64,000 nucleotides of DNA from an uncultured Granulosicoccus sp. (GCA_947499955.1 CANMQI010000001.1:372001-436000), one strand, 5' to 3'. Positions 27,044-36,943 are shown, numbered from the stretch's first letter. Program-made: numbers and translations. The notes: generated by a model from the sequence alone, not told the origin.

Positions 27044-29176
27044 TCAAACCGGCCGGTAATTGACTGCTTTGCGGATGTTGTTGAGTTTCTTCCACAGGTG
27101 CATCGAGTTGCTGTGGGCTGATTCCTCCTTTTCGGCACCCGTGGCCAGTGAAGACACCAGTTGCTCGACGGTGATGAACTCCCCGCTGGCGACATCCAGG
27201 TAGCGTGGGTAGACCACCAGACACAGATAGATCAATTCCTCCAGCGTCCGGATTCTCCTGCGCTTCTGAAATTCGACATGGTCGTGGGTCAGGCCCCACC
27301 CTGCGTAGAATGGCATGCCATAGGTATGCACAGTCTTGCCGCGGAGCAAGGCTTCAAAACCCGACAAGGATGTCATCGTATGCAACTCATCACTTTCTTC
27401 CAGACAATCGAGGAAGTTTCGCTGGTGCTCCACTCTGTCAACACACTCGTCAAGGATACGGGCCGACACCGCCCCCTTGCGATTGCCCGATTCGACATCC
27501 GGATGAGGCTTGTAGGTGATATGGGCACTTGGCCTGGCAGAACGAACGGCACGGCACAAGTCTCCATTCGAGGACACGTCGACACAACCTCGCAGAATGG
27601 ATTGATCGTCCTCCACTTGCCCGACGACCAATACATGCAGCGCGTTGTCACTGTCCGCCGTGTCGAGCGGTGTCACGGCTCCTGCTCTTGAGGACACATT
27701 GTATTTGGTCAGCCGACTTGCCAGAAGCGAGTGTCTCAGTCGTCTGGCTCGTTCGATATTCTCCTCTGTACAGTCGACGCTGTTGAGCAGCGCCTGCAGG
27801 TCACTGTCTGATGAAGGATCGAAGTACAGACCGCCATGGTCTACGACCAGTGACGCCGGCAAGACGAAATCCGAACCAAGTCCGCGTGACCGGATGAAAC
27901 CATCCTCGAGGCGGGAGACAGCCTGACGCTCTCCCCCCTCAGAGGAGGTGCCTGCACCAGTGGAACCATCGATCATTCTGGCATCGGAAAAACTCCAGTA
28001 CACTGCTCTTTCATCAATGCTGACATCGTCCCGCCGACAGAACCGGACATTGCCATCGGGCGATCTCAGATACTGTGCAACGATCCCCTTTTTCCAGGGC
28101 GTGATGCCGACACAGGCGAAGGCATGGGCATTACGCTCAAACGCTTCCAGCTGCACTCGCACATGCTCTATGCACTCGTGCAACTGCCATCGCGCTCCAC
28201 TGACCGGGTCGAGGTATCGGGCCAGGTAGACATGACTCGCATGGAAAACCTGATCCAGTGTGCGTGTTCTCACCCGTCGAGCCAGAGTCTGGTAATCCTC
28301 GGTCAAGCCCCAACCGGCATAGAACGGCAGACCTGCCACACTGACCCGGCATCCGCACATCAGTGCCTCGAAACCCAACTGTGATGTACCGACATAGACT
28401 CGGGCGGCCTTCTTCAACCAGAAGATCGGGTTATCGCCCGCGGCACTGATTTCCAGACCCAACTGCCTGGCGTACTCGCTCAGATAGCCTTCTCTGCGAC
28501 CAACGACAACATCGGGGTGGGTTCGTACCACGATACGTGCACCCGGATTCTCCGCCACGGCGCGATCGAGCATTGCCGGAAAGTCACCCTCCTGCATTCC
28601 GCCGAAACGCACCGAGGCGTCATCCCTGGTCTGATCGATCACGAGAACCAGCGGCCTTGCGCCTGACTCCAGAATCGCATCTGCAGGTTTCGGACAGAAA
28701 TTGTATTTGGTTATGCCATGCTCGACCATTCGTTGACGATTTTCCCGAGCGTACTCGAGCGCCTTGGCGTTGCAACTCAGAGCGAAGTCAGCATCCGGCA
28801 GATTCAGATAGTTTTCGATATCACTGGGCTGTCGGCTGTCGTAATAGACGCCGGTATCGTCCACGAGCAGGGAATAGCAGCATCGGGAATGCGCATCTCT
28901 GGAACTGGTCCTGATCCAGCCATCTTCAACGTAGCGTACGTTCAGCCCATGACATCCGGCGTACTGCAGTGCCCGTTGCGAATTCTGCTTGCGCCCCCAG
29001 ACGACGACACTGGAAACCGCGTTCCTGTTCTTCCAGGCATGGCGTGGGCTGATGAGCGAGTCCACCTCCAGAAATCGTTCGATGTTTCTGATGGCGCGTA
29101 TACCGGAGGAAAACGCCACCGCCGGTCTGGAATCAGCTTCTCTGTTCACGTGCCCCGCCTCATGCCGCTCGTTCAA
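27044..29176 (-). CDS. kpsC: Capsule lipid-linker Kdo transferase KpsC
   Basis: 710 residues with two tandem Kdo-transferase modules that alternate beta-2,4 and beta-2,7 Kdo addition to extend the linker begun by KpsS. Module 1 (about 20-345): VRYVEDGWIRTSSRD, DQTRDDASVRFGGMQ, TSQLGFEALMCGCRVSV, GLPFYAGWGLTEDYQ. Module 2 (about 370-690) repeats these: RLEDGFIRSRGLGSD, TSLSGFEALLRGKTVHTYGM, PFYAGWGLTHDHVEF. The frame begins at a TTG (29174-29176) with AAGGAGG only three bases upstream, overlapping the upstream glycosyltransferase gene by 17 bases; a GTG at 29149 is the alternative start. Confidence 0.95.
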   Translation of the reverse strand: MNERHEAGHVNREADSRPAVAFSSGIRAIRNIERFLEVDSLISPRHAWKNRNAVSSVVVWGRKQNSQRALQYAGCHGLNVRYVEDGWIRTSSRDAHSRCCYSLLVDDTGVYYDSRQPSDIENYLNLPDADFALSCNAKALEYARENRQRMVEHGITKYNFCPKPADAILESGARPLVLVIDQTRDDASVRFGGMQEGDFPAMLDRAVAENPGARIVVRTHPDVVVGRREGYLSEYARQLGLEISAAGDNPIFWLKKAARVYVGTSQLGFEALMCGCRVSVAGLPFYAGWGLTEDYQTLARRVRTRTLDQVFHASHVYLARYLDPVSGARWQLHECIEHVRVQLEAFERNAHAFACVGITPWKKGIVAQYLRSPDGNVRFCRRDDVSIDERAVYWSFSDARMIDGSTGAGTSSEGGERQAVSRLEDGFIRSRGLGSDFVLPASLVVDHGGLYFDPSSDSDLQALLNSVDCTEENIERARRLRHSLLASRLTKYNVSSRAGAVTPLDTADSDNALHVLVVGQVEDDQSILRGCVDVSSNGDLCRAVRSARPSAHITYKPHPDVESGNRKGAVSARILDECVDRVEHQRNFLDCLEESDELHTMTSLSGFEALLRGKTVHTYGMPFYAGWGLTHDHVEFQKRRRIRTLEELIYLCLVVYPRYLDVASGEFITVEQLVSSLATGAEKEESAHSNSMHLWKKLNNIRKAVNYRPV

Positions 29177-30107
29177 GAACCTCCTTGATCACCCGGGCAT
29201 CATGGTTCAGATCGAACTTGCGACCGAACAGATCGTTGGAGCTTTCGATGGCAGGCAGGTCTTCCATACCAAAGACCTTCACTCGGGGTATCGGCCCGGG
29301 ACGCAGGATCAGGCGGCCGTAATCATTGTCTGTATTGTCGCGAAACGGGGAGTTCTTGATATAGGTCTGAAAATAGCTTTCATCCGGAATGAAGGTATTC
29401 TTCAGAACATCGTACAACTCATAGGCAAACTCATCCTTCTGCATGTGTTCGATCACCGACCTGTGGAGGTTGAACCAGTTTGCACCGATGTGGAAGGGAT
29501 ACTTCCTGAAATACATCTCTCGACGTTTCAACAACAGGGAATCACAACTACCGACATAGACATGGCCAATTTCGCCAATCTCTGCCACATCCACCAGCCA
29601 TCGTGCGGCAAAATCGACTTGTGGATTGATAGTGCCAGGCTTGGCAAATACCTTGGTGTGTCCGCGGTCTCCCCAGAGAACACACTCATTCTTCTTGTTG
29701 TCTACCGGTATGTCATCCAGAGACATCACGGATGTGCGTACCGCACGAATGTAGCTGGTCTTCTCGGCAATCCCGCGACCCAGGCGGTTCTTTATCTGCT
29801 CTCTGGATTGCAGTGGCAGATCCTGACCACTCAGCACGACATAGTAGTCCCAGGACTTATCGGTATCGAGAAGAAAGAAGGCCCCCTTGATGGTCTTGCG
29901 TAGAGTCCCTCCCCCACCCCAGGAGATATTCGAGTCACAGCTGATGTGAACGTTCGAAAGATTTCTGTACTTCTCCAGAGGCTTCAGATCAGGCTTCTGA
30001 CCATCGTCTATATCGATCAGAAAAACATCATCGGTGCTGAACAGAGAATCTACAAGCATGGCTACCTGCTTGAAGTTTCCATGACAAAGAATATGGTAGG
30101 CAATCAT
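29160..30107 (-). CDS. Core-2/I-branching-type glycosyltransferase (GT14 family)
   Basis: 315 residues beginning MIAYHILCHGNFKQVAMLVD. DYYVVLSGQDLPLQSREQI corresponds to the conserved LSGxDxPL of GT14 enzymes (beta-1,6-N-acetylglucosaminyl- or xylosyltransferases), and an aromatic segment FHIGANWFNLHRSVIEHM and PDESYFQTYIKNSPF match the region around the catalytic Glu. It likely adds a branch sugar to the capsule repeat; donor and linkage are not predictable. First gene of GT14-kpsC-kpsS. No Shine-Dalgarno is evident before the ATG. Confidence 0.85.
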   Translation of the reverse strand: MIAYHILCHGNFKQVAMLVDSLFSTDDVFLIDIDDGQKPDLKPLEKYRNLSNVHISCDSNISWGGGGTLRKTIKGAFFLLDTDKSWDYYVVLSGQDLPLQSREQIKNRLGRGIAEKTSYIRAVRTSVMSLDDIPVDNKKNECVLWGDRGHTKVFAKPGTINPQVDFAARWLVDVAEIGEIGHVYVGSCDSLLLKRREMYFRKYPFHIGANWFNLHRSVIEHMQKDEFAYELYDVLKNTFIPDESYFQTYIKNSPFRDNTDNDYGRLILRPGPIPRVKVFGMEDLPAIESSNDLFGRKFDLNHDARVIKEVLERAA

Positions 30108-30499
30108 AGCGGTGAGTGTTTCGGTAGTCCTGACGAAGCTGGCAAGGTCACTGGCAACTGGGCGAAAGCATGATCTGCAAGTACGTGAATCCAGGCTTGT
30201 CAGGCAAGTCCGACAGGCATCCGGCCAGGTTCAGGACCTTTCCCAATGCGGCCGGATATCCGTGACACCGGAAACCCGATTTACTACCGCCAGCCCGCTG
30301 AGCGATACAGTATTCATGCCAACGGAATTCACATTCAGGAGACTGATGAGGCTCAGCCGCCCGGAAATTTCTACAAGGGTTTCAGTTTCATGCGTTTCGG
30401 CGCGTGATGTGCAATGAATTGGATGTTGGAGGACGCTGTTGCCGATCCGCCAACGGCAGCACCAATGACTCCTCCTCTGCTCTGTACTGAAAACTGTCG
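30108..30499. other. Intergenic region between divergent glycosyltransferase genes
   Basis: 392 bases that must hold promoters for both capsule units. I saw no near-consensus sigma-70 promoter, hairpin, or repeat. Small frames in it (for example 30112-30417) resemble nothing known. Confidence 0.4.
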
Positions 30500-32593
30500 A
30501 TGCCACGTATGACGAGTATTGCCAACTTGTTTCTAACGCTTTCGGGTTTGAGGAAGCCGCTCAAATGGGGAAATTCCGTCTGCCTGGATTCCAATGCGAG
30601 ACGAATCTTCATCAACCTGAACCCGGGCTGGTACCTGTTGCAGGTCAGTCCGCGCGGCAACGATTCTGTTGAAAGTCCGCTGGGACACACCCTGACTCTG
30701 GATGTGGCAGGACGAAGCGAACAGCTGTTGCTCACCAGCGCGCGGGCAACTCGAAGGGTTGTACAGGTCAGAGAGAAGATCACCCATATCATTGTCTCGC
30801 TGGAAGAAAACCTGGACGCCAGCCTGTGTCTGGATATCGATCTGACAAGAGTCTCTCGGCGTCGCGCAGCAAAACGCATGCTGAAGCGCATGACCAGGCG
30901 GTTCGACCCTCTGCAGCACAAGGACTCCGTTGACAACATAGAACATGTTCAGACAGACATGTTACGCAGTCATGGTCACTGGCCTTCCGTGGAAGAGCTT
31001 TATCAGGTGTACCACCAGACAAACCAGCGCGGATTCACCCCCAGGCCCTACTCCTACTGGTTGCATGACCACCTCATCACGCTGGCCAATCACTGGAGAA
31101 ATACAGACTGGCACGGCTTGTCGACAAACAGGATCAGTTTTCAGATTTTCACGATGAACCAGAGCGACAATGCTGTCTGGGAGCAATCGATCACGGAGCT
31201 CAGAAGCATGCTGGGTGGGCGAACGCCGAGCGTGGCCATCCGTTGCCTGGCCGGGCAGGAAACGTCGACAGATGCCCTGACGGAGCCCCATCATATCGTG
31301 CTGGCAGGTTCCGGGATTGTTCCCGGTTCGGAGTTCCTGATATCGATTACCCGCGTACTGGCGCAGAATGCGCAGTGCGAGCTGCTTTATACCGATCATG
31401 ACAAGCTGTGTGGGAACCGGGAGCGAAAGCACCCCGTGATCAAGCCTGGCTGGGACCCCTACCTGCTTGAAGCCGGAAATTACATCGGCGATCTGTGCGT
31501 ATGCTCCAGCGAGCTCTACCTGCAGACGGGCGGACTGAAGTCGTCCATGGCAACGACGGCGATCTATGACTTTCTGCTACAGGCCCGCTCGCTGATAAAC
31601 AGGGACCAGGTAGTACATATACCCGGAGTCATGTTCTCACAGCCGGAACCGAGCGATGTGTCCCGCCAGGATCGCTGGTTCACGCAACGCGCTGATGCCC
31701 TGCTCACACCGCCAGATTCCGCGCTTCAGCTGAACAGGCTCGAGGCCTTGCCACGAGTCGAGATTCTCATTCCTACCCGCGACAAGGAACCCCTGTTGCG
31801 TCAGTGCGTGGAGTCGATCCTGTCCATGACCGACTACTCGAACTACCATATCAGTGTCATAGACAACGGAAGTACGGAAGCGGCGACAACTCGTTTCCAT
31901 GATTCGATGCAAGATGAACCTCGCTACTCGGTACTCGACTTCCCCGGTACCTTCAACTATTCGGCCATCAACAACCACGCTGCCAGCCAGACACAGAGTG
32001 ACGTACTGATACTACTCAACAACGACACTGAGATCGTGCAGCCAGACTGGTTGACACGAATGGTACAGGCATGCATGTCACCCCGCGTCGGTTGCGTGGG
32101 AGCCAAGCTGTTGTACGACAACGGGCGGGTACAGCACGCCGGTGTCGTCATGGGGATGAAAGGTGTCGCAGGCCATGCTCACCGGTTTCAGAAGACGGAC
32201 GCAGCCTCCTACCTGCACAGGTTGCAATGGCCCCATCAGGTAAGCGCTGTAACCGCAGCTTGCCTGGCTATCCGTCGCGATACCTATGAACAGTTGGGTG
32301 GCCTCGACGACAAGGAACTCACTGTGGCATTCAATGACGTCGACCTCTGCCTGCGCGCACATGCCGCAGGCTTCGACAATCTGATGCTCTCGGACGTCAC
32401 CCTCATCCACCACGAATCGCTGTCTCGCGGCAAGGATGATTCGCCTGACAAGGCAGCCCGCTTCGCGGCGGAATGCAAAGTCATGCACCAACGCTGGAAG
32501 CACTACATCCACCGGGACCCCTACTGGAACCCGATGCTTAGCCTGGTCGAGGAACAACCCATGCTGGAAGCAGCACCACCTCCTGTGGCCTGA
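30500..32593 (+). CDS. GT2-family glycosyltransferase with long N-terminal extension
   Basis: 697 residues. The GT-A catalytic domain occupies roughly residues 415-680: RVEILIPTRDKEPLLRQCVE, HISVIDNGSTEAATTRF, ILLNNDTEIVQPDWL (DxD-type metal site), VTAACLAIRRDTYEQLGGLD and FNDVDLCLRAHAAGF. The first 400 residues are unlike the domain; GWYLLQVSPRGNDS near residue 38 looks like a small beta-domain, and a second degenerate GT2-like region may lie around 240-390. First of a co-directional set of four genes. The ATG at 30500 or 30509 may be the start; neither has a strong Shine-Dalgarno. Probably rhamnan/O-chain-type polymer synthesis, by resemblance. Confidence 0.85.
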   Translation: MPRMTSIANLFLTLSGLRKPLKWGNSVCLDSNARRIFINLNPGWYLLQVSPRGNDSVESPLGHTLTLDVAGRSEQLLLTSARATRRVVQVREKITHIIVSLEENLDASLCLDIDLTRVSRRRAAKRMLKRMTRRFDPLQHKDSVDNIEHVQTDMLRSHGHWPSVEELYQVYHQTNQRGFTPRPYSYWLHDHLITLANHWRNTDWHGLSTNRISFQIFTMNQSDNAVWEQSITELRSMLGGRTPSVAIRCLAGQETSTDALTEPHHIVLAGSGIVPGSEFLISITRVLAQNAQCELLYTDHDKLCGNRERKHPVIKPGWDPYLLEAGNYIGDLCVCSSELYLQTGGLKSSMATTAIYDFLLQARSLINRDQVVHIPGVMFSQPEPSDVSRQDRWFTQRADALLTPPDSALQLNRLEALPRVEILIPTRDKEPLLRQCVESILSMTDYSNYHISVIDNGSTEAATTRFHDSMQDEPRYSVLDFPGTFNYSAINNHAASQTQSDVLILLNNDTEIVQPDWLTRMVQACMSPRVGCVGAKLLYDNGRVQHAGVVMGMKGVAGHAHRFQKTDAASYLHRLQWPHQVSAVTAACLAIRRDTYEQLGGLDDKELTVAFNDVDLCLRAHAAGFDNLMLSDVTLIHHESLSRGKDDSPDKAARFAAECKVMHQRWKHYIHRDPYWNPMLSLVEEQPMLEAAPPPVA

Positions 32594-32652
32594 GATTTGC
32601 ACCCCTTGCATGATCAACCGCCACACGCCGTGATTCAGGTACGCCAGTTGAC

Positions 32653-33729
32653 ATGAATGTACTATTCCTCACACATGCTCGATTGGATCGGCTGGCCTAC
32701 GGCGATGGTTCTACACGCTACCGCTGCTTCAATCATGCTGAAGTGCTGCAGAACAACAATCACCAGGCAGAAGTGCAGAGCCTGGCTGATCTGCGTACCA
32801 CCGACCTGAACCGCTACGACATCATCAGCTGCCTGAGACCTCTCTATTCTCAGAAACTGCAACAGCTGAGCGATGTGTGCAGAGCCCGGGGAATTCACCT
32901 GGTCGCCGACTTCGATGATCTGGTCTTCGACCCCGCCATGGCAGAACAGTCCCCGAAAGTACTGAACTCACAGGCATCGGCAGCGCACGTGCAGAATCAG
33001 TTCAGGAAACATGCTAGAGCACTTGCTCTGTTTGACGAACTGACCGTATCCACCCCTGCACTGGCATCAGCAGCACGCAAGCACTGTCCGAACACGCGAA
33101 TCACCATCGTGCGTAACGGTCTGTCTGCCTATTGGCTGCAGCACGCTGAACAGGCAAGAATCCCCCCACCCGCCACCGCCAGACTCAGCTACCTGCCGGG
33201 TAGTCGCAGTCATGATCGAGACCTGCAACTCATTGCTCCGACACTCAAGCGTTGTCTGGACGCTCACCCCGACGCAACATTGTCACTGGTGGGGAAAATA
33301 GGACTGCAAGGTACGACACTGCCGGGAGAACAACTGCACCTGACACCATGGGTCGATTACTACGCTCTGCCAGAACTGATTGCACAGAGCTGTGTGACGC
33401 TGGCCCCCTTGCTCGACACGCCTTTCAGCTTTGCCAAATCTCATATCAAGTTCATAGAATCTGCAGCTCTGGGTGTACCGGCACTCTGCTCCCCCACCAG
33501 TGATCTGCTGGAGCACGACATTGAAGGGTTGATGGTGATAAAGCGCGAAACCGACTGGGAACAGGCACTGAACCGCGCGGTGGACCCCGACTACCGCGCG
33601 GCCTGCTCGGATGCACTGATCAACTACGCGACTCGGCATTGTACGGCTCAAGCCCAATGCGCAGCACTCATGAAGGCCTGGGACAGTTCCGAATACTGGA
33701 AACACACCAAACCGGCAATTGCGGCCTGA
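32653..33729 (+). CDS. GT4-like glycosyltransferase
   Basis: 358 residues. MNVLFLTHARLDRLAYGDGS begins a GT-B fold. LVADFDDLVFDP, VSTPALASAARKHCPNTRIT, VRNGLSAYWLQ and the C-terminal PLLDTPFSFAKSHIKFIESA with ALGVPALCSPTSDLL (nucleotide-sugar binding, Glu included) fit GT4/GT1. It follows the GT2 gene by 59 bases and runs into the next gene almost without gap, so it belongs to the same transcript. Sugar specificity unknown. Confidence 0.85.
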   Translation: MNVLFLTHARLDRLAYGDGSTRYRCFNHAEVLQNNNHQAEVQSLADLRTTDLNRYDIISCLRPLYSQKLQQLSDVCRARGIHLVADFDDLVFDPAMAEQSPKVLNSQASAAHVQNQFRKHARALALFDELTVSTPALASAARKHCPNTRITIVRNGLSAYWLQHAEQARIPPPATARLSYLPGSRSHDRDLQLIAPTLKRCLDAHPDATLSLVGKIGLQGTTLPGEQLHLTPWVDYYALPELIAQSCVTLAPLLDTPFSFAKSHIKFIESAALGVPALCSPTSDLLEHDIEGLMVIKRETDWEQALNRAVDPDYRAACSDALINYATRHCTAQAQCAALMKAWDSSEYWKHTKPAIAA

Positions 33730-33730
33730 T

Positions 33731-34945
33731 ATGCTGATGAACCTCTGCTACGAAGATCGCCTCAATGCACAACTCGAGGGGATTTCGCACTGCCTGAAAA
33801 GCTCCCTGGCGCATGTTGTAGACACTTCCTGGAATAACCTGAATCGTGGCTCGATACCGCACGCCTCGGGCATATTCTCGGATCACCTGTTGAGCGCTGA
33901 TCAATGCCTGGGATTGAGCGTGGACAACGGCCACTGGCTCAAGCTTGCACCCCTGGCGCCCGGAGGACTGTTTTGCGACAAACTGCTGCTTCAAGCCGAT
34001 CGTGATTCACACGCAACATTGCAAGAGGTCATCGGTGAATACGGTATCGAGGCAAAGCCGGCCTGTGTCATGACATCGGCAGAATTCCACTCTCGATTCA
34101 GATCGGATGCGCAAGGACACGCGCTTCAGTCGGACCGGGCGAATTATCGACTACTGATCATGATGCCGGACGGCACAGAGAGTCGTCACGATGATTCGCT
34201 GATCGAGAAAATCTGCTCCTTGCTCGACACGCTCAAACCCGTGCCATCCCAGACCAGCATCGAGTGCGTACACAGAGATGCTTTCGGAGCGAATCACGCT
34301 CGTGAGCTCATGGCTCGGCTCAGAGCTCGAATTCCGGGCCTTTCCAGAATGGGCATGACTGCCGTGACGCCTGACAGGAAAAGCATGCTGGGGGCCCTGA
34401 TGGGCAATGCCAGCATTGCCTTGTGTGGAAACGCTGGCAATCTGGCAGATGCCTTTCAGTTTGATCTGCCGGTGGCACTCTGGAAGGATGAAAAACTTCT
34501 GGATGTGGATGCCATCAACCATTACTCCATCAAGTGGCTTCGGCATGGGTGCCACACCAGCAAATCGATGGTAGCCCGTCAACAGCAGAAGAGCTGGCTG
34601 CGAGCGTATACCGGAGAGGGTTCTGCCATTGTGGTTGACAATGCATGCCGACAACTACGCAGCACGATAGAAAAATGGCTTGAAAACAGCAACTCTGGTA
34701 CCTCATTGCATATCACACTGCAGGGCCACTGGGCGGGACGGGCCTTGACGGAACGACCGGTATCCTGTCTGAATTTCATCATCCCTTCTGCATTTTCGCC
34801 AGCAGCCTCTCCCAGCCGATTACAACTGCTGAGAACCTCTCTTGAGCGCAAGCACAGAAAATTCGTCAAGTTTCGGCAATCTCCGAGTCGCTTCATCGAA
34901 GACAGTGAGGTTCGCTGGTTGCGAGCGTTCAAGCATCCACGCTGA
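33731..34945 (+). CDS. Unknown protein in capsule glycosyltransferase operon (possible divergent GT-B)
   Basis: 404 residues from the ATG at 33731, directly after the preceding stop. A TTG at 33719 and an ATG at 33737 are alternatives. I do not recognise a family. The stretch GNASIALCGNAGNLADAFQF and DLPVALWKDEKL (about residues 235-270) resembles the nucleotide-sugar end of GT-B enzymes such as those seen in KpsS (a small loop followed by a 'captured by one site' glycine), so a divergent transferase is a guess. There is no signal peptide or membrane segment; the C-terminus is basic. Its stop overlaps the start of the GT29-like gene (TGATG). Confidence 0.6.
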   Translation: MLMNLCYEDRLNAQLEGISHCLKSSLAHVVDTSWNNLNRGSIPHASGIFSDHLLSADQCLGLSVDNGHWLKLAPLAPGGLFCDKLLLQADRDSHATLQEVIGEYGIEAKPACVMTSAEFHSRFRSDAQGHALQSDRANYRLLIMMPDGTESRHDDSLIEKICSLLDTLKPVPSQTSIECVHRDAFGANHARELMARLRARIPGLSRMGMTAVTPDRKSMLGALMGNASIALCGNAGNLADAFQFDLPVALWKDEKLLDVDAINHYSIKWLRHGCHTSKSMVARQQQKSWLRAYTGEGSAIVVDNACRQLRSTIEKWLENSNSGTSLHITLQGHWAGRALTERPVSCLNFIIPSAFSPAASPSRLQLLRTSLERKHRKFVKFRQSPSRFIEDSEVRWLRAFKHPR

Positions 34946-36006
34946 TGAACACCATCAGTGTTTCCGACTGTGAACGAAGATTCAGGCAAGGCCGCTGGAC
35001 CCAGCAACTGGTAGATGACATATGGAGCCTCGTCACCCGCTCCTCCGATACTGATTCAGTCGTACTGGCCTACGATATTCAACACTGCATCCGCGGTCTG
35101 AGCTCCGAGCATCTGACCTGGTTTGACGCCTGGCAGAAACACCAGAGGAGTACCAACTGGGCACTTTTCTGGCGTTTACTCAGCGCTGAACTCCAACTGG
35201 GGCTTGCGCAAGAGGCAAGCTCACGACTTCAGAGTCTCGAAAACCAACGGTGGTCCTTGAGACGCACGCTTGCACTCTACCGATTCCCCCTGGCTCTGAA
35301 TCGTATCGCTCAGCACAAGAGAGGCAGCAGTGATTTTCTGACAGGGCGTATGGCAAGGCTGGCCACCAGCCTTCTGGAGCGCACAACCACGCTGACGCAG
35401 TGGTGTGAAGAGCTACTCGCTCAACAGAAGAGAGACGGCTTGCCACCTCGTATTGCTGTTGTCGGCAATGGGCCGTCGTTGCGGGGCAGTTCTGCCGGTG
35501 AGCGAATCGACTCAGCCGACCTGGTCATTCGATTCAACCAGGTTCATACGGGGGAATCGATCCGACACGATACCGGCCAGAAAACCGGCCTTTGGGTGGT
35601 ATCGCCAGGATTCTCCATACATGGAGGCAGCATGCCGTGTCAGAATCTATGCCTCAGCGGGCCAGCCCCGTTCATGCGAAGCTCTCGCTACTGGTCACGC
35701 CTGGCACGACTGCCCTTCTCCAGTCTGGCTCTGACATCACTGGATAGCTGGTATTCACTGGTTCGACTGCTGGAGGCCCCACCCAGTGCGGGTATTCTCG
35801 TTCTGCATACCCTGACAAGCCATTTTCCGGATCTGCACATCGAGATTCATGGATTCACCGTCGATACGACGGAATCAGAAGACAGGAGCAGAGCCGGTAG
35901 CCACTATGGCGATTGCCACAAGGTGTCCACACGCCATGATTGGCGGAAGGAAAGCCTGCTGATCCAACAGTGGATCAGCAAGAGAGATTGGCATCAGGAG
36001 GGATAG
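34945..36006 (+). CDS. GT29 (sialyltransferase)-like glycosyltransferase
   Basis: 353 residues. The second half carries IAVVGNGPSLRGSSAGERID then DLVIRFN, which matches the large sialylmotif of GT29 (GNGPSL...RFN), and SHYGDCHKVSTRHDWRKESL near the C-terminus, which fits the small motif with its catalytic His. Bacterial GT29-like proteins are uncommon, and donor choice (CMP-sialic acid, CMP-Kdo or other) cannot be told; no sialic-acid synthesis genes are in the window. The first 150 residues are helical and unfamiliar. It is the last gene of the four-gene unit and ends six bases short of an 11-base C run. Confidence 0.75.
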   Translation: MNTISVSDCERRFRQGRWTQQLVDDIWSLVTRSSDTDSVVLAYDIQHCIRGLSSEHLTWFDAWQKHQRSTNWALFWRLLSAELQLGLAQEASSRLQSLENQRWSLRRTLALYRFPLALNRIAQHKRGSSDFLTGRMARLATSLLERTTTLTQWCEELLAQQKRDGLPPRIAVVGNGPSLRGSSAGERIDSADLVIRFNQVHTGESIRHDTGQKTGLWVVSPGFSIHGGSMPCQNLCLSGPAPFMRSSRYWSRLARLPFSSLALTSLDSWYSLVRLLEAPPSAGILVLHTLTSHFPDLHIEIHGFTVDTTESEDRSRAGSHYGDCHKVSTRHDWRKESLLIQQWISKRDWHQEG

Positions 36007-36017
36007 CCCCCCCCCCC
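36007..36017. repeat. Poly-C tract (11 C) between two convergent gene ends
   Basis: Eleven consecutive C follow the stop codon of the GT29-like gene directly and end five bases before the rfbA stop complement. Such a run is prone to replication slippage and to sequencing error. It is outside both reading frames, so it cannot switch either gene as they stand. Confidence 0.95.
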
Positions 36018-36022
36018 GAACT

Positions 36023-36922
36023 TCAACTGGCCAGCTTGAGGGTATTGTTGAACTGCTGTTCCCCGAGCAGAGACTGAAGATATTGCCCATAGCTGTTCTT
36101 GGCCATGGGCGCCGACAGTTCCATCAGCTCATCGTCCGAAATCCATCCGGATCTCCAGGAGATCTCTTCAGGACAGGCAATCTTGAGCCCTTGTCGTCGT
36201 TCCAGTGTCTCGACAAACTGACCTGCCTCGAGCAAGGAGGCGCAAGTGCCGGTATCCAGCCATGCGTAACCCCGGCTCATGCGTTGAACCATCAGCTTCC
36301 TCGCCTCGAGATACACACTGTTGACATCGGTTATCTCCAGCTCGCCTCTCGCCGACGGCTTGATGCTCTTGGCTATGGAGACCACATCGTTGTCATAGAA
36401 ATAAAGACCGGTTACCGCAAAGTTCGACGCCGGGTGCTCGGGTTTCTCTTCGATACTTCTGGCACGCCCCATGTCATCAAAATCGACAACACCATAGCGT
36501 TCAGGATCACTGACCTGGTAGGCAAACACCGTTGCCCCCTCCTTCTGTGCTGCTGCCTTCTGCAGCAAGCCAGCCATGTCAGTGCCATGAAAGATGTTAT
36601 CGCCCAGTATGAGAGAAACGCTGTCCTGCCCGATGAACTCCTCGCCCAGAATGAAAGACTGCGCAAGACCGTCCGGAGAAGGTTGAACCCTATAGCTCAG
36701 GTTCACCCCCCATTGACTGCCATCACCGAGCAACATCTCGAACAGGACGATGTCGCGCGGTGTGGAAATCAGCAGAATGTCTCTGATACCCGCCAACATC
36801 ATCGTTGTCAGCGGGTAATAGACCATGGGCTTGTCGTAGATAGGCAACAACTGCTTCGAGATCACCTGTGTCATCGGGTTCAAACGAGTCCCCGATCCCC
36901 CTGCTAGTATGATGCCTTTCAT
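36023..36922 (-). CDS. rfbA: Glucose-1-phosphate thymidylyltransferase
   Basis: 299 residues forming dTDP-glucose from dTTP and glucose-1-phosphate, the first step towards dTDP-rhamnose. Signature: [96 protein letters not shown] and [17 protein letters not shown]. Full length for RmlA. It follows the UDP-glucuronate decarboxylase gene by 21 bases, so the two are co-transcribed. It completes, from a distance, the rfbC-rfbD-rfbB set near the window start. Confidence 0.96.
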   Translation of the reverse strand: MKGIILAGGSGTRLNPMTQVISKQLLPIYDKPMVYYPLTTMMLAGIRDILLISTPRDIVLFEMLLGDGSQWGVNLSYRVQPSPDGLAQSFILGEEFIGQDSVSLILGDNIFHGTDMAGLLQKAAAQKEGATVFAYQVSDPERYGVVDFDDMGRARSIEEKPEHPASNFAVTGLYFYDNDVVSIAKSIKPSARGELEITDVNSVYLEARKLMVQRMSRGYAWLDTGTCASLLEAGQFVETLERRQGLKIACPEEISWRSGWISDDELMELSAPMAKNSYGQYLQSLLGEQQFNNTLKLAS

Positions 36923-36943
36923 TTCTCAGTCTCCGGAAGCTTT

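Noticed and set aside
36007..36017. Phase-variation switch by poly-C slippage
   Set aside because: The run lies after the stop codon of the GT29-like gene and outside rfbA, so length change alone would not alter either protein.
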